DNA of 64,000 nucleotides from Chlorokybus atmophyticus (lineage: Eukaryota; Streptophyta; Chlorokybophyceae; Chlorokybales; Chlorokybaceae), in the NCBI GenBank assembly GCA_009103225.1, contig RHPI01002368.1, positions 684,760-748,759 of the forward strand, read 5' to 3'. Position 1 is the first letter of the stretch; the number at the start of each line of letters is the position of its first letter. A model generated the notes under the pieces. It did not search any database, was not told where the DNA came from, and was given only the letters and a program-made list of their open reading frames with translations. Below are positions 31,458 to 43,400 of the stretch, piece after piece. The position numbers and the translations under genes are program-made.

Positions 31458-34400
31458 TCACAACTTGGCTCGAGGGTGTTGTTGTTGTCCCTGCTTCTCT
31501 CCCCCCTTGAGTAGGTGTTCCAGTGCAGTGGGGTCGGCTAGTGCGCTTGTGTCCCCGAGGTCATCGCGCTCCCCGTCGGCGATCTTCCGCAGCATCCGAC
31601 GCAGTATCTTCCCCGAACGCGTGCGCGGAAGACCACGCGGAGCAAAGTGGATAGCGTCCGGGACAGCAAACGAACCCACGACACGCTTCACGACATCCTG
31701 CAGGGGGTGACACATGCATGCGTGTCGTGTTGTTGTTATTGGAATGAAGAGGGTGAGACAACGTGACGCGCACCCGCAGTTCGGCTTTGAGACGGTCGTT
31801 GGCTTCGGCCTCGGGTGCTGCGACGACGTACGCGTACACGCCCTGGCCTTTCCGGTTGTGATTGAAACCCACCACAGCCGCTTCCGTGCAACCCTGTGCA
31901 GATCACGCATCACACATCGCCACACCACACCACATCACACATCACTGTGCAGATCACACATCACACATCACCACACAACATCACCACACCACACAACATC
32001 ACCACACAGTACACACGCGTGCATGTGTGCTATGTCTACCAGCACACGTGTGTATTGACATGTGCACACATGTGCACGCAATCACACTCAAGGGTACGTG
32101 CCTGCATGACCGCATGCGCGTGTGCGTGTGCGCGTGTGCGTGGTCACGTACTTTGTGCGATGTGAGTGCGGCCTCAATCTCGGCTGTTCCAACTCGGTGT
32201 CCTGAGACATTGATGACATCATCCACTCGTCCAGTGATCCAGAGGTACCCGTCCTCGTCGCGCCGGCACCCGTCCCCCGTCAGGTAGTAGCCTCTCAGCT
32301 TGCCGGCGTCAAAATACGTCTGCTCAAACCGCGCGCGGTCGTTCGCAATCGTCTTCATCATACCGGGCCAAGCGCGCTTGATCGCCAACACACCCGTACC
32401 CGCACCTGACACACGTAAGTAGGTTGGTACTCAGCCGTGCAAATGTACATGCACGTGCGCGCGCGCACACCCACCCACCCACCCACCACACTGGCGCTCA
32501 GGTACGCGCGCACATACTCACTTACACACGCACGTTGGCCGCACGCGCACACCTCTACACCCCCACACGCACGCATATGCTTGCACGCACCCGCGCACAT
32601 ACGTCCGTGCACATGTACATGTGTTTGTGCGCGCGCATTCATGGTTTGTATGCGCACACATGCACATTCAGAAGCACACCCATACGCAAACACACTACGA
32701 GAGTGGCCATCAACCTTGCATTTCTTTGCCGTCTTCGTCGAGGAGTACCGTCTCCACCCCAAAGAACGGCATCGTGGCGCACCCGGGCTTGAGTTTCCAA
32801 GCGCCCGGCATGGGGAACAGCATCGCGGCGCCGGTCTCCGTCTGCCACCACGTGTCCACGATGGGGCAGCGACCGCGCCCGATGCGCGAGTGGTACCAAG
32901 ACCACGCCTCGGGGTTGATGGGCTCGCCCACGCTGCCCAGGATGCGTAGGGAGTCCAGCCTGATCATGAGCAGATGCTGATTAGCCGTGTACACATGTGT
33001 GGAGTGTGAACGTATGTGAATGTGTACGTGCGTGTGCGCCCAAAATTTGCAAGCGTGCCATTGCGAACACGTGTGCATGCGCGCACGCGCTTGACAGCGT
33101 GTGAGTGTGTGACAATGTGCGTGCGTGTGGCGTACTTGTAGTTGCGGAGCCACTGCTCGCCTTCATGCATGAGCGTTCTGATCGCCGTCGGTGCAGTGTA
33201 GAACACAGTAACCTTGTATTTGTCAATAATCTGCCAGAAGCGGTCCGGCTACAAACACATCGAGTACACAGCATTGTCAGTTGCACACATAAGCTAACCA
33301 CACATGACGAGACACGCCACAACCCAGCATGCCTTTGGCCACGTAGGTGTGCCCTCAAAGATGACGCACGTCGCATGGTTCATCAGCGGCCCGTACGCCA
33401 AGTACGTGTGTCCTGTGATCCACCCGCAATCCGCCGTGGACCTGTGGTGGCACAAGCCAACATCAACCAACAACGTACCCACCCAACATAGTACAACATG
33501 CGTGCTTGCGCGTACCAGAATATGTCATCCTCGCGGTGGTCAAAGGCGAGGGCATACGAGTGTCCCGCGTGGACCATATAGCCCCCGACCGCGTGCACGA
33601 TGCCCTTCGGCTTGCCCGTGCTGCCCGACGTGTACAACATGTACAGATCCGCTTCAGCATCCACCCACTCGACCTACGCGATTAACATGTTGGCTGCTCA
33701 CCTGCTCAAGCGCACACACCACCGCACATGCACGCGGCCACGCACACGTGAACACACGCACATGGACGCGTGCACGCGTACACACCCTCGCAGATGCACC
33801 TACGCACACACGCGCGTGCATGCGCACACCTCCTCATACTCACAGGGCATTCGGTTGGCAAGCTCGCGATGGCATCCTGCCACCACAAGTCTCGCCCGGG
33901 TTTCATCTTCACGCGGTCGCGCGACACCGCGTCCGCGTTGTCAAACACCAAACACGTGCGCACTTCATGCCCGGACTCAGACGCCACCTGCTCAGAGACG
34001 GATAAATGTCACAACTGCGATTAGACGCAGTGCTTACCAGCACACATATGCACATACGCGCGCACATGCATACCCACATGCACGCACACACACATGGACA
34101 CACAGGCATGTGTGTACATCCAGACATGCATTCACTTGCGCGCACATATACACGTGAAAGCCGCGAGACAGAGTGTGTGATGTAGTACTTGCATGGCGCG
34201 GTCGACAATGTCTTTGAGATGTAGCGTTTTGTTCCCGCGCGCCGACGCCGAACACGTCAACAACACGCTCGACTCGCTGTCTCTCATCCTCTCCGCCAGC
34301 GCCTCCGCCGCGAAACCAGCAAACACAACAGAATGCACAGCACCTGGTGTGTGTATCGTATTATGACCTTTCACCCAATGACAACACATGACAGATACCC

Positions 34401-35442
34401 ACCTATTCGGGCGCACGCGAGCATGGCGGCGGGGAGTTCGGGTATCATCGGCATGTAGATGGACACGCGGTGGCCGGGACGCACGCCTTTACTTTTGAGA
34501 AAGTTGGCTATCTGGCAGACTGAAGCCAACAACTCTTTGTAGGTCAACTTGCGAACGTGCGCGGGGTCGTTGCCCTCCCAAAGAAATGCCACCTTATCCC
34601 CCTAGTGCAAACATCTACGCGGTAAGCAAATCACTGCAGATGGGAAGCATGACCACACATACACGCGCATGTGCACACATATATGTATGCGTAGATGGCA
34701 GGTATGTGCCCGTGCGCGCACATACATATCCACATGCACATATGCATACACACATTATCATGAAATCGCACAAAACGCGTGTGCACACACACATTATCAA
34801 GCATGCGGACGCACACATGCACATGCATTCACGTGCATATGCGCACACAATGCAGGCACTCGCCTTGCCAGCCTTGACGTGTCTGTCCAGTGCATTGTAG
34901 CAAATGTTGGTCTTTCCGCCCCGAAACCAGTGGCTAAACACCGGCCCTTTTGTCCGATCGAAATTGAAGTCATGATGCTGATTCTGTTCTCACACAACAC
35001 CCCAACAGTCAACAACACACAGCTCATACGACAACACGCCAGCATTGTGTGTGTCTCACCTGGAACGGAGTGTGCCAGTGATAATCCTCAGCGACTTTGG
35101 CCCAGAATGCGTTTGGGTCTGCCATTGATTGCTGCCATTTGTTCTGATAGTCTTCTAGACTCTTCACTCGACCGACCCAGCCGCGCGGTTTGATGATGGT
35201 TGTGTTGCTGTTACTGGCGTTTACTGTACTGTTGTCTTGGTGGTTGGGGTCAGCTGGCTTGCCCATGTTGAATGGCTGATGGAAAAGCGTCTGGACAGCT
35301 GAGCGGGCGTGCAAGTGAGAATGTCGGTTGTTGGCTGACTGAGCATGACACACATGACACACACAAACAATCCAACAAACCACAGCCACACGCATAACAT
35401 ACCTGAGCAGTAGCGGCGTTTGTCAGCAAAACAGCTTCTCAT
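31458..35442 (-). CDS. Acetyl-CoA synthetase (AMP-forming), 13 exons, 711 residues, C-terminal AKL
   Basis: Activates acetate to acetyl-CoA through acetyl-AMP. Exons (minus): 35,442-35,403; 35,298-35,060; 34,983-34,864; 34,601-34,403; 34,343-34,189; 33,987-33,844; 33,673-33,516; 33,441-33,333; 33,248-33,136; 32,959-32,715; 32,405-32,152; 31,893-31,774; 31,697-31,458; total 2,136 nt. Introns 3 and 8 appear to be GC-AG, the rest GT-AG. Landmarks are [18 protein letters not shown] (about residue 105), the AMP-binding loop [11 protein letters not shown] (about 313), [34 protein letters not shown] (about 565) and the reactive Lys in RSGKILRR (about 662). It ends PRAKL, a PTS1-type peroxisomal signal. 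The first 13-residue exon is less certain; an internal ATG at 35,267 is the alternative start. Confidence 0.95.
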
Positions 35443-36326
35443 ACATCAGCAGTAAGAGTGTGCAGACTTTTTCCTATCGTTCCCATGTGTTTGACTCTTT
35501 CCTCAGAGGTGCATGCAGCTGCTGCGTGAGCATGCGGGTGCTTTGCTTGCTTGTGAAGTGTGGGCTGATGGGTAAATGCGCGTTGTACGCAAGGATCGGA
35601 TCTGCTGTGTGTTTGCGCGACGGCTGTGCCAGCTGGCAGGTCGCACTCAAGGTCTTATACGAAGGGATTACCCGCTTGGAAGCAAGCATTCACTCTTTGT
35701 GCAATACTTATGGAAAAGGCATGACGTTCGAAGTTGAATGTCGTGAACTTCCATGTGCATGACGCATGCAGCGAATGTCACGCGTCTACATTGTGACCAT
35801 ATGTGTGTTACTGCTGTTCACGTTGTTCTTCAAGTATTATTACAAGGGCTACAATCCATGTTGTGTCCAAATAGTGTTTTGCACATTGCTAATCAAGATT
35901 TTATCCATTCGAGCATTTTCTGCCTTTGTTACAAGGGACTTAAATGTAATGTGTTGTTATATACATAAACGTAATACATCACAACGATTGTTGATTATAT
36001 ATAGTAGGATCGAGCCTGCGAATAATGGGCTATGACTCAAAGCGTTATAAGCACAACGATATAGCATTTACCTAACCTTATTATGCATATTACAACTGAT
36101 AACATATGGATCGGGGTGGGGGGTGGGGGTGTTGTTAATGAGATTTATTTTCATGATGATGAGCGCTGTGCGCATGTGATGATGTGCGCAAGGCTTGTCT
36201 TGCAAATAACTTCAATATAACCAATTGTATATACAAAAACAACAACTTTGTTGTTCTGCCAAATGCATAACTGATGAAAATAAGCTTGTAAGTTAGACAT
36301 ACACAAAAATGTATATATATACACAC

Positions 36327-36368
<42 letters not shown>

Positions 36369-37955
36369 AAGGGCAATATGTCGTTGCGTGTCAATGCATC
36401 GTGTGTAAAGGTCAATGTTTGAGCGCATTGCGCAAAATATTTACATGGTATATAACCGCGATGGATAAGACCTAGCGTTTTGCTCTGCGCTATACAGATA
36501 CGCTGCTGTTATGATCGTGCCCAAATGCATTCCACACAATCATAACTCAGATGCTTATGTCAATCATAGTTGCATAACATGCGCTTCATTACGTGACGTT
36601 ATGAGTAGCCTTAAGGCTATTCAACCAAATACTGTCAATTACATGTTAAGATCGATTTCAAAATGTGATTCATATTATGCGTTAATTAATGTCCACGTGA
36701 CATATATGCTAGATCGCAATCGCATTGCTTGCAGTGTTTATTCATCAAAGCGATACAAATTACATTGTTAACGCGTCTGTGTAATTAGCGATGTTATTAG
36801 CTGAGATCAATTGCAAATCTATTAAACATGGCTCACATCAGCATACTACAATGCAATGCCCAGCGCAAACTTATTGCGCGTCACGTGTGCAATCAAATGG
36901 TGCGCACTTGTGTGCTATTTCAACCTGTTAGCAATACAAATGATTATACACAGATTACAATCGCGTTATGTTGATATGGTTGTGTTACGTGATTTCAAGC
37001 TTATTTCATTGCCACAACAACACTGATAGTGATGGCTCTACAACTGCTATGATCTGTGCTATATTATCAGATGCAGTGTCGTGCATTGCGTGGTCTATAG
37101 CTTTACAAGGTGATTTGCATGTGTCACATAAAGTACCTTTCAGCTTCAACCTACACTGGTACCGGCGGAGGTTCCTTCAACGTCTGAAAGTACTGCCCGT
37201 GTCCGTACTTTTTGGACACGGCGTGTCTGTAGGCGATACCTCGATAAGTGCAAGACGTTGGTGCCCCTAGTAAATGCCATCGAGAATAAGCACTTAGCGT
37301 GGACATGCGACCAACGAGTGGCTGTTGCCCGTAATTTGGTCTTCTTTGATTGCATTTTATGCACTAGTCGCATGTTAGCGCAGAAGTTTGCTACTGTATG
37401 CGCTTAGCGAATATGCACACACACAAAGCGGCTAGACTGTAGTAGCGAGCCGCTGTTGTATAGCCCCAAAAACGAAACACCCTTCTTGAAGGCACTGTCG
37501 GGCGAACGAAGCAATCGCACCGTTGCAACAGCCACAATCTGTACCACGTGTCAGCATCGAAGGGCCTCACCCTGGCAGGCCGAGTCCTCGCCGAGAAAAG
37601 CCCGCAACCGAAACACAGGCAAAACAGCAACAGGTACGGACCGTACTCCCACCCAGGCTGCTCCGCTGGCACGCACGTAACGTACCGGGTTGCTTGAGGC
37701 TGAGAGTCCTTCAGTGCTATACCAACGTTACTATGTTGGTACGCACGTTGACGACGTGACTTGAGACGTGACGCCTCCCTCTGCTTTTGCGCTCTGTTCC
37801 ACTGCCTGCGTTAGTTACGCAGCCGTTGCGCCAATTAGAGGCAAGCGGGTACACAGGCAGCGGACCAGGCCAGGCCAGGCCGGAGCAGGCTACGCAGCAG
37901 GACAGACCGGACCAGGCCAGACCGGACCAGGGCAGGGCAGAGCGGGCCAGGTGCA
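35443..37955. other. 2.5-kb divergent intergenic region (acetyl-CoA synthetase / FSP1-like gene)
   Basis: No credible gene. 36,300-36,365 is an ATATAT microsatellite, and 36,113-36,133 is a G-rich run (GGGGTGGGGGGTGGGGG). Near 37,715 TACCAAC and GTTGGTA form a 7-bp hairpin, and GACGTGAC occurs twice at about 37,753-37,771, resembling CRE/ATF half sites. 37,860-37,950 is a GGCCAGGCCAGG/GGACCAGGCC minisatellite ending 5 bases before the FSP1-like ATG. The region must contain promoters for both flanking genes. Confidence 0.5.
37860..37950 (+). repeat. GC-rich GGCCAGGCCAGG minisatellite at a gene start
   Basis: About nine imperfect copies of GGCCAG, GGACCAGGCC or GGGCAGG run up to the start codon at 37,956. 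A similar CCAGGCCAGG cluster lies before the EB1 start codon (about 54,424-54,475). It is probably 5' leader or promoter DNA. Confidence 0.7.
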
Positions 37956-39784
37956 ATGGCGCCAGCGGCGGACAAGAAGAGGATTGTGGTGCTCGGCGGT
38001 GGCTACGCTGGTTCAGTCATCGCCAAGGACAAGGCCCTTCAGGCGGCGGCGGAGGTGACGCTGATCGACCGCAAGACCTTCTTCGAGCACAATGTGGCCA
38101 CACTCAGGGCGGCGCTGGACCCTACCGTCGGCCCACGCATAATGTGGGAGCATTCCGCCTACCTGGGGAACGCCAAGCTGGTCGTCGGAGCCGCCAAGGA
38201 GGTCACACCATCCGCCGTGCTGCTGGAGGACGGCGCTGAGGTACCCTATGACATCCTTGTCGTCGCCGCCGGATCAACCTACTCCTCGCCCCTGGCCAAG
38301 ACTGACCCTGCTGCCGCTGCTGGTGCCAAGCCATCCACCTCACTCCGCCTGAAGGACTTTGCCAACGCCATGCAACAGATCAAGGTCAGACACAACACAC
38401 ACTAAACGTGCTGTTGTAAAAATGTTGCTTGTGGCTGTGTAGATGTGATCAAGCACAAACACATACAACCACAACTTGCAGGGTGCCAACTCGATCCTCA
38501 TTGTGGGAGGAGGCCCCGTCGGTGTGGAGCTTGCGGGTGAGATTGTGACCGAGCTGCCCGGCAAAAAAGTCACCATCGTCCACTCCGGCCAGAGGTACCC
38601 ACAAACGCCACCCGAGCCCGCGTGGATTGACACAATCTACAACCGCACACGCACACGCACGTACCCACGCACCAAAGGGCATGCAAGGACATACGCACAT
38701 TGTTTGACACAATCCGCAACCACGACATGTGCAGACACGCACATACAGCTGTGCGCGCGCATGCACCCACGCACATGCACACATGGCAGCTTGACACACA
38801 TATGGTAGGTGCACGCACTGACACACACGTATGGCATTCGCACACACACGCACACATGCATGCATACACACAAGTGCGCATGCTCCCACTTGCCCGCACA
38901 CATGCACGATCACGCATGCTCATACACAATTTCAACCTGCAGGTTGCTGGCGACGCTGAAGCCTGCTGTGGGCGCAGCTGCCCAGTCTTGGCTCGTCAAG
39001 CACGGCGTGGAGGTTATCCTCGACAACCGCGTCGACATCAGCGGCGCCTCCACTGGAACAACAACCTACACCACCTCCAAGGGCAAGAGCGTGAGCGCGG
39101 ACCTTGCGTACCTGTGCGCGGGACAGCGGGCCAACACGTCGTTCATGACTGCCCGATTTGGAGATAAGATCGATAGCCGCGGACTCATCAAGGTGGATGA
39201 GTACCTGCGGGTTACGGATGATAACCGGATCTTTGCACTCGGAGACTGTGCATCCGTCGAGCAGGCCAAGATGGCCTTCACCGCCGGCACCCAGGTATGT
39301 ACTCATACACATGCGTACACACGCGCACGCGCGCGTGCGCGTGCAGAGATGCGTGCGTACACGCGCACGTGTACGCACGTACACGCACATGAGCGTGCAC
39401 GCGCACATGCGCGTGCACGCTCATGAAGGCATGTACACGCACAAACTCGCACACATGTACACATACCGTGCACCCGCGTGGGTACGCATGCAGACAAACG
39501 CGCGTGTGCCAGAGCCGCATCAAAAACGTCTCTTTTCTCGTTGCCTTCTGAGTGCGCAGGAAGAATTGCCAAACATGCACACAGAAGCATGCGATTGCTT
39601 GACCCTCTCCCCCTCCCGCAGGCGCTATCGCTGCTTGCCAACATCAGGCTTCTGGTCAAGGGTTCCACCAAGCTCGTGCCATACAAGTTCAAGCCCGGCG
39701 AAATCATGATCGTGTCCATGGGCAAGAAATACGGCGTCGCGCAACTGCCAGCTCCAATGGGAGTCAAGAAGGCACGTGTGGTGG

Positions 39785-39840
<56 letters not shown>

Positions 39841-39975
39841 GGTGGTGATGGTGCTGTTGGACTCATAGTCATGTCTCTGTTGCAGGGTTGCATGCCAACG
39901 ATGATCAAGAGCAAGGACTTGTTTATTGGTAAGACGCGGAAGGACATGGGCATCACGACCGAAATCAAGGCCTGA
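37956..39975 (+). CDS. AIFM2/FSP1-like NAD(P)H oxidoreductase, 5 exons, 377 residues
   Basis: A two-Rossmann flavoprotein of the pyridine nucleotide-disulphide oxidoreductase family, closest by eye to AIFM2/FSP1 (NAD(P)H:quinone reductase) in length and C-terminus. Exons: 37,956-38,384; 38,482-38,594; 38,943-39,294; 39,622-39,771; 39,886-39,975; total 1,134 nt with consistent phases. FAD-binding VVLGGGYAGSVIAK starts at residue 10. NAD(P)H-binding ILIVGGGPVGVELAGE lies near 148. RIFALGDCAS near 285 is the second FAD contact. The C-terminus has VSMGKKYGVAQLP and KSKDLFIGKTRKDMG. The N-terminus MAPAADKK lacks the MG start needed for N-myristoylation, unlike the animal protein. Intron 4 is GC-AG and contains (GTT)19. 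Quinone substrate and ferroptosis role are not shown by the sequence. Confidence 0.93.
39784..39840 (+). repeat. (GTT)19 microsatellite in intron 4 of the FSP1-like gene
   Basis: Nineteen uninterrupted GTT units inside the GC-AG intron 39,772-39,885. The same triplet (as AAC/CAA) recurs as Asn codons in nearby exons. Confidence 0.98.
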
Positions 39976-40460
39976 TTGCCCCCATACCCACCCAACAAAA
40001 TTGCATCCTCTGCATAAACCCAATCTGTGGTGTCGTGGAAGCTCCAGGTATGGCCCAGGCAACATGTTGTGTCCAACCGCGCTTCATGCCAGATAAAGCT
40101 CAAACCCCCTTGTGTAACATTATGTGTACGTGCCATGTGTGCTCTGTGGAGCAGCATTTATGAAACCCGTAAAGTAACGGTTTCAGTGGATTGCTTGGTC
40201 CCTTACATGTCGTGTTGTCATGTGTGCATGCTGCGTCAATCGCACACGAATTGTCATTGCGTTGTTGCTGTCACGTCCACAAGTCGTGAAAGATAGATCC
40301 ATCAGATAGAGTAGAGACCATAAGTCAACCCAGTAATTGTATGTACGCTCACAAGCAATGGTGTCCACATTACAGTACAGCAACTACACTGTCTAACCTA
40401 GCAGTGCGTATACACACTACACAGCCCACACACACTGCGCGCACATAAATTATCAGGACG
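39976..40460. other. Convergent intergenic spacer
   Basis: 485 bases between the FSP1-like stop and the stop of the minus-strand AT-hook gene. Nothing recognisable apart from TGTAA words on each strand (about 40,112 plus, 40,374 minus) that might serve 3'-end formation. Confidence 0.5.
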
Positions 40461-43400
40461 TTAGTCAATGACCAGCTCCTCTTCCTCTTCGTCTTGCTCC
40501 TTTTCTTGCAGCACAGAAAACTCCTGGCAGACAACCGCATGCTATGTCAGCCTGTACTTGGTGCCATAACGACAAAAACAACAACAGCAAAAAAGAATGC
40601 CGCAACTGCGCACAAACACACGGAAGCGACTGCGCGCGCGTGCGCACCAGCAGCCTCACAAAATACGACGAAACACCACATGTGCACAATACACTGCCCA
40701 TCATATGCCAACAGGTGCACGCGCGCACACACACACACGTGCACGCACACACGCGCACTTCTTTTCGCACATACCCCCCGCATGGTCGGCCACGCTGCCG
40801 CCGCCGCTCTCCCCGCATCTTCTTTCGTCTTCGTATCCCCGCACGCTTCTATCAGCGCCTTCACCCTGCCCACCGCGTCCGCTCGCTTGCTGCCATGCTC
40901 AGCACCGTCGCTGCCGCCGCTGTCCTCCAGCGCGCTCAAAGCCGCCGCCGAAGCCGCAGCCAGAATGCACTCGGAAGGAGAGAGGGAGGGAATGCGGTCC
41001 GTCAGGGCCTGTACGCAGCAGTGCATACGTGTGCGAGTGCACGCATACACACACGCACGCACTCACGCGCACGTGCCTGATAAGCACCACACCATTGCTC
41101 ACACCATTGCTCTCATTCCCCTACCTGCACGAGCAGCGCCGGGCACGACGACGAACAGCTCGGCCCGTCCGCTTTTGCCAGATCCGGCCGCGTGCGCGCG
41201 TTGACGGCCACCTTGCCCGCGCAGTGCACAATCCACGCGAGCGGCCGACGCACTCTCTCCTCCAGCGCATCCGCGTCGTGCAAGGACACGTCCGGCGGGG
41301 ACTCGCTGCCGCCCGAGCTCGGTTGCGGCTGCGCGGTGTTGCAGGCGAGGATGGCCTCCGTGAAACCGCTCACTATGTCCCTGTGGCACAAGCACACGGG
41401 TGCATGTTTGTGTGGGCGCGCGTGCGCGTGCGCGTGTCTGTGCAGTTGTGTACGCGCACGCACACTTGATGTTGGGAAGCAGAAGGTGATCTGATACACA
41501 CATGCGCTGTCAGCCACTCCACCCACACTTGCGATCCGTACCCCGTGTGAATCCTCTTCAGCGGGTCGTTCAATTCCCGACACAGTCCCGCCGCGGACTT
41601 GGCCGTCACTCCCCTCGCCAGCAGCTGCCCCAGCTTCCGCCTCACCATTGTCAGACCGGGCGCCTGCGCCGCACCTGACGAGGACATCGACACAACACGT
41701 GGTGTTGGCTTGTCGGGAAGTTTGGGCTTGGGGCCTGGCTTCTGCCAAGGGGGCTTGGCTTTGGCCTTGTGGTTGTGGTTGTGGTTGTGGTTGTGGTTGT
41801 GGTTGTGGTTGTGGTTGTCTTTGGGTCTGATGATGGGTTCGGCCGCGCTTGGTGACTCAGACTCCTGCTTTTTCTTCCTTGAGCCCGGCTTTGGTCCTGG
41901 TTTCTTTCTTGTTGGCGGCTCTGACACTGAAACACATACGCGCATATGTACACAAGCACACATACGCACATGCACACATGCACACGCGCGCACGCGCACG
42001 CGCGTGTTAAGCAAGACAGCAAGAGCAGAGTACCCACATCTAACATGTGCACACGTACACACAACACGACACGCATACCAGCAACGGGTTGTTGTTGTTG
42101 TTGTGGCGACAGCGTGAGCGGCGGCGGTGTTGGCGCATCCTGGTGCAAAAGCGCCGGCAGTCCCGGACTGAGCAGCTTCGGCCTGTCGCGCTCGTGCTCA
42201 CCCGTCCCAACATTAACCCTCTCACCCTCGCGCTCAACGTTGTTGTCCTTCTCCGCCTCGTCACCCCCTATTACTTCACGTGTCACGCCGTGAGGGAGCG
42301 CAAGGGGCGGGGGAGAATGAGGACGCGTGCTTGTTGCTGTGTTTGTTGGTTGCTCTTTCCTTCGCTTGGCCGGCGGCGTTGTGAAAGCTGAAGCAGGCAT
42401 TGTTGTTGCTGTTGTAGGTGTTGTTGTTGGCGTTGGTGGTGGTGTGTCGAGCTGCGTCGGCGGCTGCTTGGGTGGGCGCCCTCTCTTGCGTGCACCCACT
42501 TGCTGTTGTTGTGATGGTTGTGGTTGTCGTTGTTGTTGGTGGTTCTGTTGCTGCTGCTGTTGCTGTCGTTGTATCTCACCAAGCTGACGTTGCATCCCAG
42601 CAATGACTTCGCGCTGTTCAGCAACTGCTTTGTCGAGCGCACGTACAGCGCCCTCATCCCGCTCACTCAGTTTGTTATTGTTGGGTTGTGCGTCACTGTG
42701 CACAAGCCCAACATCCCGCTGCAGCCGCGCGATATCTGCGCCTTGCTTGGAAACAACCTCTCTCAGACCTCCAATATCAGCATCTTTGGTCGATATTGAA
42801 TGCATCTGCCTGCGCATAACAACGATATCACCCGCCTGCCTTGAGATGGATTCCCGCAGCGTATCGATGTCGCCTCGGATAGATGAAGCAAGTGGACCTG
42901 CATCTGTTGTTGTGTTTATTGCGTTTGTTGTGTCATCTAAACGCCGACGCAGCTCGGCGATATTGTCCCCATGCGTAGATACTGCCTCCCGCAGGGCGGC
43001 AATATCCGTCCCAACCCGCGCACTCCCACCAACCTGGACAAAGAGATGTAACAATAAACACAACATACCACCACATACCCACATATGCACGTACGCACAT
43101 ACTGCACATTTCACTTGCAACAGACAGACCCAACCACACGCACGACATACCCACAATACCACACTGCAATCTTATATGAACACACACCTGAAACAAACAC
43201 AACATACCCACACTTCACACCTGAGTTTCAACTCGCGTGACGCGTTCATAAATTCGCTTCTGCTCGTTTGCCACAACATCCACGCGCGTGAGGACTCGCT
43301 TGACGTCCTCCTTCATCCCGTTGCCATTGCCGTTGTTACCCTTGTCCTTGTCTCTGTGGTTGGCTTCGAGGGCGGCGAGACGCGCGGACAACGTGGACAC

